From Nemertoderma westbladi (taxonomy: Eukaryota > Xenacoelomorpha > Nemertodermatida > Nemertodermatidae): 64,000 bases of DNA. Within the stretch, counting starts at the first letter, position 1. Each line of letters starts with the position of its first letter. The notes under the pieces are model-generated. The model was given only the letters and a program-made list of their open reading frames with translations. It was not told the origin of the DNA and made no database searches. The DNA lies in the NCBI GenBank assembly GCA_032718475.1, contig JAUCBJ010007725.1:1-64000 (forward strand), written 5' to 3'. This document shows, in pieces, positions 49,700 to 61,400 of the stretch. The translations under genes and the position numbers were made by a program.

Positions 49700-50149
49700 G
49701 TAAGTAATACACTTTACACACTTATAATAATATTATTTATTGTACTGTAGTATGCTAAATACTTCATGTTAATATATTTACTGCATCTAGATAATAATTT
49801 TTATGTAATGTTTATTTATATCTCATTCACTTTACAACACTTCACCTTTGAATTTGGAAGTTTATATTGTGTGTAATATATTTTAGTATATATGTGTCTC
49901 CTGTATGTATGTTTGTGTAGGTACACCCAGTAATAAGAGTATGTTTTTGGAGTTTTTTCTGCCCTGGTTACTAACGAAAAACGTGTGTTTTTTATCAATT
50001 AATTTCTGCCACCCACTAGGAACATCTTCAGAATAATTAAATAATACATATAGACAAACAGAAACAATACAAATATTTTTATTACGATTTATGCCATTTA
50101 ATTAATTGGCTTGCGGGGACTGATTTTGTAATTTATTTTTTATGTATCT

Positions 50150-51020
50150 GCCGGTTTTGTTTATGCCGGTTTTTCTGTTAGCAAATTTTTACGTTATTGG
50201 TAAGATGTAATTACAGTAATATTTATGTGTAAGTTAGTGCTAGAACTTAGAACTATGTACTTTGATACTATGTCAGATGTGCGTCCATGGGTGTTAGTTA
50301 GGGAGTTACCGTACACGATTGCTTACTTATGTTACTATTTAATGTACCCAATATTATAGGTTTGTATGTTATGTTTGCCGTTAGTAACAACGCCATATTG
50401 CGCTGGCTGCAATTAATTTCATTCTGAAATATTAAACTTTATCTTGGAAACGATTAGACACAGGAATTGGGTAATATAATTTAGTATTTGTGAGGTTTGT
50501 GTGCTGTGGTATGTATGTATGTACTTCCGTCAGAATTTTGTTAAATTGCCTATTTATTTTTTATGTATTTATTATGCCTGTTTCTCTGTAATCAAACCTT
50601 TTGTATGTAAGTTAGAAGTTAATGGTAGAGCTACATGGATGTCAGGTGTTGGCATGGGTGTTAGTTACGGAATTACAGTACATGATTGCTTGCTTGTAGG
50701 TTACTATTCAATGTCTCAAAGTTATTAACTGCTCAATAATAGGTTTGTATTTTAATTTGGCGTTTTTTTATCACACACAACTTTGCATTTGTCTCTTTAA
50801 TTTGTAGTACTTATCTTTTCAACCATATTATTACATTACTGATACATGATTGATAAACATATCTCTGGTATTATTAATGCTGCACATCTTTCAATTTACA
50901 GTTGTTGTTAAATTGCCACCCCTCAACCTTATTTTCGCCGTAAGTAGCAACGGCATTGCGTTGGATGCAATTAATTTTAAACTGAAATATGAAACTTTTT
51001 CCTCAGAAACGTTTGGACAA
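50150..51020. repeat. Diverged direct duplication inside intron 1
   Basis: Segments 50150-50460 and about 50555-51020 share the same order of landmarks: CCATGGGTGTTAGTTA/GCATGGGTGTTAGTTA, ACGATTGCTT/ATGATTGCTT, ATAGGTTTGTAT, CGTxAGTAxCAACG, GGxTGCAATTAATTT, CTGAAATATxAAACTTT and GAAACGxTTxGACA. The second copy carries an insertion of about 150 bp (50770-50925). It is a non-coding, old local duplication. Confidence 0.65.
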
Positions 51021-51323
51021 TGTTTCAGGAATTCATTTAATTACTTTTAGTTAATTATGTTAACAGTTTGGTTTACAATTTTATTGTAGGCCTAATATTT
51101 ACGATCACCAATACCATTCAACAAACATAAACGTAATAGTACAGTACAATTTATTTAATTTTGCATTTGATGTACCAAACAATGTTATTTATTTTGATAC
51201 ATCTCAAATTTAATTAAATCACTACGTACTTAAACAATTTGTATGATATTAAAGTTGACACGTCATATCTGATTGGTAGGCTTTGATTTTCTTACCATTA
51301 ATATTAATATTATATTATTTCAG

Positions 51324-51437
51324 CTGAGACAACAGGAAGGATTCTCCGACGACGAATTACCGCGTTCCAAGATTCTTTCCGGTTCTAAGTGACGTCTGAT
51401 TCTTTGGAGCTCCAACTGATCAACACTGCTGTTGTTT
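51324..51437 (+). other. Predicted non-coding exon 2
   Basis: The acceptor TATATTATTTCAG|CTGAG and the donor TGTTT|GTAAGT bound 114 bases of noticeably higher GC than the flanking introns. Any short upstream frame here ends before the main ATG. Confidence 0.5.
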
Positions 51438-51539
51438 GTAAGTTATTTTTAATATACGATATTATATTATATACTATACTATATAAACTATGTATATTAA
51501 TGTACCATATGTATGTATGTTACATCACTATGTATGTTA

Positions 51540-52230
51540 ATGTAACATGTAACTTACTGGACCACAAATGTAACTTACTGTAGCACATATGTGACTTACT
51601 CAATCATGTTTGTAACTTACTGAACCATTTGTACAACTTACTGTACCACGTATGTGACTTACTCAACCATGTTTGTAATTAATTTCCTGAACCATGTGTG
51701 CAACTTTCTTTACCACGAGTGCAACTTATTGTACCATGGCAAGTATGTAACTTGTAACATACTCAATCATGTGTAACTTACTGGACCACATATGTAACTT
51801 ACTGTACCACGTGTGAGACTTACTGGCCCGCATATGTAACTTACTGTACCACGTAACCTACAGTACTTTACTGTACCATGTATGTATAAAAAACCTTGTG
51901 TATGCCTATATGTATGCCTATATGTATGCCACGTGTGTAACTTATTGGAAAACATATATAACTTACTATAACACTTGTGTAACTTATTGTACCATGTTTG
52001 TAACGTACTCAATCATATGTAACTTACTCAACCACATGTAACTTACTGTACCACTTGTGTAACTTAACTGTAATATACCAAGTATGTAACTTACTGAACC
52101 ACATGAATAACATACTTTACCATGTGTCTAACTTACTGTACCACGTGTGTGACTTACTGGCCCGCATATGTAACTTACTGTACCACGTAACCTACTGTAC
52201 CAGGTATGTATGTATAAAAAACCTTGTGTG
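51540..52230. repeat. ~21-bp minisatellite in intron 2
   Basis: The unit is GTAACTTACTGTACCACGTG with many variants (CAACCATGTTT, GGACCACATAT). A longer block with GACTTACTGGCCCGCATATG and TATAAAAAACCTTGTGT occurs at about 51810 and 52144 (334-bp spacing). The array ends about 110 bp before the acceptor of the coding exon. CACGTG E-box palindromes recur in the units. Confidence 0.88.
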
Positions 52231-52499
52231 TATATAACACATTGAAATTAAGTTAAACAGTGGAATGTAATGACATAAGCATACTTGGATTATATATTTG
52301 ATTTGTAATTATCTATATGCTTGTATATATTTAATTCTTTCAGCTAACAAATTAATTTTTGTTTGAGAACGACAACATTGTTGCAAGGATAAGTATAAAC
52401 TACAATAATATTTTATATAATTCTACTATTTTATTGCATTCTTTTTTTCATTTTATTCTTTCTTTTTATTCATATCTACTATTATTGGTATTACTAACA

Positions 52500-55400
52500 A
52501 TGCCTGCTAGGAAATCTTCAGGTCTGTCTCGCTGTTCTACATGCACTAAGTTTTACAGTAAGAAGCTGAACACTTGTCCCTTCTGTTCTACTACTATTCC
52601 TACCCCTCTTGCTACTATACCTGTTGCTACTTCCCCTGTTGCTACTACCCCTGTTGCTACTACCCCTGTTGCTATTACCCATCTTGCTACTATACCTGTT
52701 GCTACACATACTGATACTCCCATTTCTACTGTCGCACCTACTATTACATCACTTGTTACCACTACTGATAAACCTACTGGTCTGAGTAACAAACCGGTGT
52801 CAGACTGTGTACAGAGTGATGGTGAGGTTGGGAAATTGGAGATGCCTGTCTGTGGGGGAGGAGATTGGATTCCTGTGGTTAGGAGAAAAAGAAAGTTCAG
52901 GTCAACGAACTTGATAAAGATTTATGTTGCAGGGAGTAGATCTGATGGGGAGCTTGGGAAGCATTGTGGAAGGTGTAGCAGGTCGATGTTGGGTGAAGGG
53001 GAGTATTGTGGGTTTTGTGTGCGAGAGATGAGTAGGGAAGATGTGACAGGAGCTAATCATGGGGGGAAATGTGGTAGGTGCCATCTCCATATGTTAGGTG
53101 GTGGGGACTATTGTGGGTTTTGTGTCCGTACGATGAAATCGAAATCCGGAGGGCAGGCCAAAGTTAGGAAGATTGCGAGGCCCAGGAAGGATCCAGTTCA
53201 GGGAGATGGAATTTTTGGTTGGCAAACTGTGCGAGGTAAACGGAATGTTAGGAGAAGTGTAGTTCCTAAGAATCAGGACCAGGGGCGAGTTCCAGATAAG
53301 CCTTGTGGGAGTGTGAGATCTGTGGATGTGGGAAACCAAAGGGAAGAGGATATGGAGAGTTCAGGAAATGAAGAAGTGGGTAGCAAGTCACTGTCCAAAG
53401 CTAGTAGTGTGTCAGGGTCTGGGCGAAGTCTGTGTGGGAAGAACCGCTGTAAGGACTGTAAGAATTTTATAAGTAAGAGGTTTTTGCGTTGCAAGAAATG
53501 CCAGAAACAGTATATATCTCATAGTGACAATGATGCAGAGGACAGTGTATTGGAATCGTTTCCGGATTTGTCCATGTCTAGCCAGTGTAGAGTTGAGGTA
53601 ATGGATATAGGGAATGAGGAGATATGGGACAAGATAGTAGGAAAGTCAAGGGTTACATCAGATAGGTTGTCTGGAAGCTCTCAAGGCAATGGGAGTGGTA
53701 GTGGTGGTAGTAAGAAACGTGACAGGTGTGTTGTATGCAGGAAATTTGTAGGTAGTGCGGATTTATTTTGTAGTAAGCATGGAAACCGGCAGAATAAGAG
53801 GCAGCATGACAGTAGGACAGACTCATCCACAGAGGAATATTGGACCATAGGGAGATTATCAGATTGGAGCACACAAAGAACTCAGCCTCAGGTTTCTGAA
53901 GTTTATGTAGATCGCGGTAAGGGCCATAAAGGGATGTCGAAGTGTAAGAAATGTGAAATTAGGTATGCTGCAAAGGGTAAAGATTACTGTAGGTTGTGTT
54001 ATGTAGATGGTCTCGTTCCGCACAAGGAGGCAGGTTCCTGTAGGTACTGTTTAAGTAAGATTCGAGTAGGAGGAAAATATTGTAATAAACTCTGCCAAGG
54101 AAAGTATAATATGAGTCTAGTTAATAGGAATCGAAGTTCCGATGTAAGTTCTGATTGTAGTGATTGGGAGTCCATTAGCAATTCCAGAATTAGTGTAAGT
54201 CAAGGGTCGCCTCAAAACCTTCAAGCTGTAAGAACTTGTAGTAATTGCAACAAACCAATTCCAAAATATAGGAGGCAGTATTGCAGTGTTGAGTGTATGG
54301 GTAAGATTTGGGGTGTTGGGAATATGTTTGCTTTGGGGAGAAATCTAGAAGAGTGTTTTCAAGGGACTACAAGTGCACACACAGATAAAAATACTAGTTT
54401 ACCAAGTAATACAAACAGTGACACATTAAACCTACCATCTACATCTAATACCACACATAATATTACTGAAACACATGCCACTACTGATACTACTGATATA
54501 CATAACATTACTGAGGATCAACACATTACTCACCAACAACATACTACTGAGGTACACAACTTACCTGTAGCTGTAAAATGTGCAAACTGTCATATAAGGT
54601 CTGGTAGAATATATAAATTTTGTATAGAGGATGTTCCACGAGAGGATATTTTTCGAAGAAAGAAGTATTTCCATTTGGGTCGTGCTATTCCGGATGTTGT
54701 AAAGTTGTGTTTATGTTGCAAGGGTTATCTAGATAAGAAAAATAATGTGACATGGGGTCTCGCTTGGACTTCGGTTATTTGGGATTTTTTAATTAATCCA
54801 AGAGAGAATTTTAATATATGGGATTGGCTTCCGGCATCGTTAAGAGAATTGTGGATAATGGAAAAGGAATTTATGTCCGATTGGTATGGAAATATTTCAG
54901 TTGATGGTGATCCATCGTTTTTTAGAGATATTACTTTAGATATCGCGCAGATTAGATTGGCTATCGAATCCATGAAGTACAAGCAAATGGAAGATATTTT
55001 GAATGCATATCCGGTTAGAGATGTTAGATGCCCATTTTCATGTTTTGAATATCCGGAAAAGGTGCAATTGATTCCTCTTTCAGTTATCCTGAAGGAAGAG
55101 ATTCCCTCATTTGTTGGATTTGAGTGTAGTAAGCAACTTGTTGGAATTGCTCCAGATTGGAAAGAAACTAAGGCATTACTTAGTAAATGGGCTGTTTCTC
55201 CATCCATGGTTTTTGATGGCAAACTTGGACTTTGTCAGGCAGTTTGTGAAAATCACAAGAATGGTTCTACTGTGGAATATTTGTATCCTCCATATAACCC
55301 ATGTTATGGTCCATATCCATGTGAATTTGGTGATAACCTTTTGGCTCTGGCTGTTGTTTGTCCTCGAATTATTCATAAACTTAAGCCAGGGTATTCCACA

Positions 55401-58400
55401 CATTCCTATCAGATGGCTGAAGAGAGGATTGGATTTACAGGGATTTCTAGTTTCATTCTCACACAAAAAAGGAGGTTTGATATAACATCAGATTTTAGCG
55501 CCATTTCAGATGAACTTATTGTCCAAAATAGACCTGATTGTAAGGCAATGATTGAGGATCTGGCATTTAAGACAGATAATAAAGAGATCAAAAAAATTAT
55601 CCAGGGTTTGTTTGATGCTGAACAAGTGTGTGATGATGAGCAAATAGATAAGGTGCTTTCAGGAACAACTTCTGTAAATGTTAGGGATGCTATGGCTCTC
55701 AGAAAGGCTAAGGCGAATTGTAAGGACTTGGATGCGGTTAGTTCCTCTGGCAGTAGCAGCTCTGAAGCAGATAGAGATTCACAACAACAACCACCACAAA
55801 TACCTACAGAACCACAACCGAGTACAAGTAGAGCACCACAAATACCTACAGAACCACAACCGAGTACAAGTAGAGCACCACAAATACCCACAGTGCCACT
55901 GATAAGTCCAAGTACTGGTACAGCACCATTACCACAGCAGCCCCAACAAGATCATAGGAAAGAAGTTAAAAAAGTTGCCCCTTTATGGCCGACAGTTTTA
56001 ATAAAATGTAACCGAGGTTATAAGGAAGGTGGATGTAAGCCTGATATTGTCAAAGTTAAGGAAGATGGAGATTTACGTTTTTTGTGGCTATGTGCTAATG
56101 TTGTGATAAATATACCTTTTCTCTGGGAAGCCCTTGTTGAATCTGTATCTGATAATAAGCATTGGCAGGGATGGTTTTTAAAATTTTGTTCAAAGTTCAT
56201 ACGTTCATTCCGAATACCATATAAAGCATTAAAAAAGAACCCATATGGGAAGAAAGTTTCAGAGATCGATGTGGAAAATAAAATGATATCCAAATTAGGA
56301 GTGACCTTTAGCCCTTATGCATCAGAAAATACTGCCCGCATTCTGAAAGAGTTAAGAGGGGTTCATATATGTAACATAGAATCCCGAGTTAATGTTGACT
56401 ATCCAACATTATTTCCAGATAATTTAGGTATAAATGTACTTATTTTCTGGAACAAAAATTTAAGGAATGCCACCCATGATGATCCAGTTATACCAATGCA
56501 CATTGAAGAATGGACATTACTATGTTTAGGTAAAACAGGGGGATTACTAGGTCAAAATTGGACAGGTGAATGTTTAGTAAAATCTGCTCGGAATGTAAGA
56601 TACTGGACCTTGAAAAAGCAGTATGGTAGGGGTGTTGACAAAGCAGTACTTATGATAAATGACTTTTTACCTTTTGAAATGACGTCTTCCTGGACATTAG
56701 CAGTTTATGTTAGGAATGATTCAGAAGAAGTAAAAAAAGTAAGAGAACAACTGTTATCATTCATGGGTGGACAAAATAAAGCGAAATGCCTAGAACATGG
56801 CAATGCACTAATTACGGATATACAAAAGTGCCTATATAAATGTCAGGAAAAAAAATTCGAGAATGCAAAAGTTTGTGGCTTACAGTCCAAAGTAAGGTGC
56901 CCCCAAGACGGTTGTACGGCATGTGTATGTAAGAAACACCTGAATGCTATAAAGGATGATACCATTAAATACATAACACCAATGCCTCAACCAGATGCAA
57001 TACCACCAGAAAAAAGACCTGAGTTCAGCAGTGATGACGACTATTGGTATGGAAGTGATGATGAAAGAGGACCCAGAATTGATGGAAAAGATAAAACAGA
57101 TGAGCCTGATTTAGTAGAAAGGGTAGGATTGAATACTGGGGACAATTTAAGGTTAAGTGATAGTAGTGATACAGATACATCAATAGATATAACGGACTTT
57201 GCCACTTACACAGGTGTTCAAGATAGTGAAATTAATGAAAATATAGAAACAGGTGTTCCACAAACAGATAGTGCAGCTAGACAAGTTGATTTTAGAGTTG
57301 ATGGTGAATTCTGTCCTGGGCATGTTTTGTTCAATTATGTGCAGCGACTATTAGTCAGGCCAGGCAAGCAACTAAGATATTCTAATATACATGAACGCTT
57401 TGTACAAAATATGATTTCGACATCACCAGATTGCTCTGTTTCCCTTTTGTACCCAGAGGCTCAGACACACCCGTCAATTTTTTTTATACAGTTACCCGAT
57501 GGAACTATTCCTGGGGCAATTCCTCTGCCCCTTTGTGGTACCTCAGCTGAGAATCGTAGATATGGTTTTGCTGGTCTGCGAGACCATGTTAGAACACGAA
57601 TAAAAAATGGTAGTTCTCTAACAAGCACGAATCCTGAGTACATACAGGAATGCTTTGATGCAGTTATAAATCTCGAGAGTAGGAAATTTGACACCAGAGT
57701 AATTAAGCATAGGGGTTGGGAGGGACCTGTTGGAATGGAAGTATCCACTGCATACTTAGCAAAAAGTCCAGAAATGACAAAACTAGATAGAGGGCATGCA
57801 GATGTTAGGGTTATGGAATTGGCTAGCCTTATAGCAGCATATGGTAAACCAAGGTATTTTTATACATTTACATGCAACATGGAAACAGAACCTGGACTAA
57901 GTCAGATATTCAACCAGGTTGATGAACTTTGTCGTGAGTACGTAAAAATTGAAGTTGATGGTGAACGAGTAGACTCAGATTTATATAAAATTAGAGAATC
58001 AGAAATTGTTGATGCAGTACATAAAGCATCTATGATAGAAAATATATCCGGCTGGTACAGATCATCAAGGTACTTCCTGGATTATCTAAAAAACAGTGAT
58101 GAGATTTTTGATGGAAAAGTTGCACATATATGGGCAAGGGCAGAGTTTCAAACTAAGACAGCAAATCTCCCACATTGGCATACGCTAATTTGGATGGACC
58201 CAAGCGAATCTGAGGAAACATCTCTAGACAGAATAGTTGCTGACCCAGGATACCTTTTGGAGGAAAGAGATACGTTAATAAAATTGGGATTTATAGGGAA
58301 AGAGGATATTGACATGATTGACCTGGTTGAAAGATGTAAGACACTTTTGACTCATGACTGTAAAAAACGTAACAAGGGATGTCATGTACAAAGATACAAC

Positions 58401-61400
58401 GATGATGGTGAGCTGGAATCGCGTTGTAAAGTCCCGAGATACTTGAATTCTGGTGAAAACAAATACGAATTACTGCCAAATACCCACGATGATGAGGCCA
58501 TGGAAATATTGGACTCAATTGGGTTAGCAGAAGAAGATCCTAACATGCCCCATCAAAGAACACTCAACCCACTGCCACCAATTAGACAGGGTAGGTTTGT
58601 GTACAGATCTGATGACACAGGGATATCTCCATTCAATACTTTATTATTTGGAGCAAAGAAGTGCCAGCAAAATATACTTTTTCTAGATGATAAGACATGC
58701 AGTGATTATGTCGCAAAGTACGCAGCAGGTGAGGATGCAAAGGCTAATGTGACACTAAAACCAGGAACAGGACAGGATGATATTAAGGTTACAATTGGAG
58801 ATGTCGAGAATATAAAGATTACTACTCAGAAAATAACAGAGAAACAGAAAAAGGATAAGGAAAAAAATAAGAAAAATTCATTCGATGCCAAACTAATTGC
58901 AATTACAGAAAGTGCTTGTCATTTACTTGATTATAAAATTGTATTCCCTGGGGTGGAATTTATACATATCCCAACAGTTTCCCTTGAAAATAGGCAGGTA
59001 TTTGTGCTGAATTACTCCAAAAGGAATGTCACTGATGAGCCCGAAAATGATATCATTGAAGTAGTAAAAGTACGTAGAGATTTGCAGCTACCCGAGTGTA
59101 GACAGTTCACTGTAAATCAGGAAGTGATAATGCGAGATAGGATAAACATGGGGAACTGTGCATCTACAATAGATGTAATATCTTCATTTAGTCTACGGCC
59201 ACCATTTTTACTTTTTGTAAATGAACTGAAAACATATTTGACGTGGTTTGCACGGAATGAACGTAAAGGCAGGGACACTTCAGCACATTCACAATATGTA
59301 AAGTTCGATGTATTAGAATCGAGTTGGGTAGATGGAGATAATAGGGTGGTTAAGATACGAGAATCAGCCATTGAAACAGCTAAGCAGTATGCTGCTACTA
59401 TAGGACTGGATCAGCCAAATTATTTTCAGAATGCCCAAGATTTCATAAATATACTTGAATTAACAGAGCTAGATCAAGATATTTATGACAGGTTTGTGTA
59501 CAAACACTGTGAGTACCCGAATAAAATACCCGTGCCCGTTTACTTTAACATATCACCCTCAAATCCAACAAAATTTTTAGTACATATTGCACTTAGCATG
59601 GGTAAATTTGAAACTGAATTAGATATATTTGGTGTCCCTAATATGAGAAAAGCACTAGTTAAAGCTAAATTGCTGCCAGATCTGCCAGAATATAGTGAGG
59701 AGCACGTCAATGCATTACTAAAATTATATTTAGAACAACAGATGCGATTTATACCTGGATCAGCATCCAAATTTGATAAAAATCTAAAAGCAGCAAAAAT
59801 TAGCTTGGGAGAACTTATATTGAACAATGAAATAACGTCTTTCCAGACACCACAAATTTTACTTTCTCAGTTAAGAGATGCAGCGTCAGAGAAATTAAAA
59901 GAGATGATACTCTCAAATCGTACGTCTATCTGTACAACTGTAAGAGAAAAATTAGTGCATGAGGGAGTTTCTAACTTGCCCGCAGTTCATGACCTAATAA
60001 ATGCAACAGTAGCAAACCAATTAAATTATCAACCAGTAATTGAGCAAATAGCTGGACAAAGTGATGAATCATTTAAGGAACAAAGTGAAAACTTATGTGA
60101 AGGACTGCTAGCGATCGATAAATATACATCAGGAATGTACTCCTCAATAAGATTTCCTTTCCTTGTAGGTGGTCCTGGGTGTGGAAAGTCACACATACTA
60201 AAATTGCTCGTGATATATGCTTTAAGTAAGGGGCTCAATATTATAGTAACAGCTATACAGGGTGAGACAGCACTAAAGTATGGCGGTCGACATCTCCACC
60301 ACATAATGCCCATTCCTGTAACAAAAAGGGGTGCAAATATGAAAGTAAATGTTTTAGCTGAACGAACAATACTTAGTTTAAAGAGAACGCTAGATAAGGT
60401 TGCTTTTTTGCAGCGTATAGATATTGTATTTTTCGAGGAGGTTGGAATGCTCTCAAGTGAACTATATGGAGTAATGGATACCGTTTTAAGACATTATAAA
60501 AAAAGTTCATCACCATTAGGAGGTTCACTAATGATAGCTGCAGGTGACCACTGGCAACACCCCCCAGTTTCAGGCCATATGATCTGGCAGAGCATGAATA
60601 TGCTAACTACCAATAAAATTTTGCATTTTAAGCATTATGTAAGAAGTAGGAATGATCGTGAGTTGCAGCGAATAAATAACTTATGTAGGACAAACGTTTT
60701 AACAGAAGATGAGATCAAAGAATTTAAAGAAATAATCGGAAGACGTTGTCAGTTTGTACGTTATTGGGATAATGTCCCGGATACAACTTTACGGGTATTT
60801 AGTAAAAGGGCTGCAGTTAGGTCAGCAACAACAACTTTGCTCGATAAAATTATGGACCCTGCCAGGGGTATAGCCTACTTCAAATCAATTGCTTATGACA
60901 CAGAAACAACAGAAGGTTATAGGTATAACACAGCACGTAGGTCGACTATTAATAGTTTAAATTATCACTGTGCACAGCAAGAGATGTTAGTTTTATATAA
61001 GGGAGCACGTATGACATTAACAATGAACGATCCAGAGAGTAGGTTCTCACAGGGACAGTTTGTACTAGTTTTTTCTATACCACAGGATCAGACGCAGCCA
61101 GTAGTTGTACTGGTTGCACCACCAGGGACCAGAAACACCCCCGATATAGAACTTGACCAAATTCCTTGGGCCAAGGTGTCTCTCAAAATGCACGAAACAG
61201 CTGTGGTAGTAATAAGTAAAGCACTTAGTGCAAGAAGAAAACAGTACCCTTTATGTCATTACATATCACAAACAGGACATAAGGTGACAGGGGATACTGT
61301 GGTGGGAGATCTAGCTACACAGATAGAAACCCAACAACAGAGAAAGTCTAAAAATGATACGTCATATAACTTATGGCAGAGATCGCAATTAAATGTTTTG

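Noticed and set aside
49816-51050. Short frames in intron 1 of the Rep-helicase gene
   Set aside because: They lie in AT-rich duplicated intronic sequence, and the two duplicate copies do not preserve the same frame.
52359-52499. Extension of the giant ORF upstream of the ATG at 52500
   Set aside because: No ATG exists in that 47-codon stretch, it begins with TTG only a few bases after the splice acceptor, and its composition is AT-rich non-coding.
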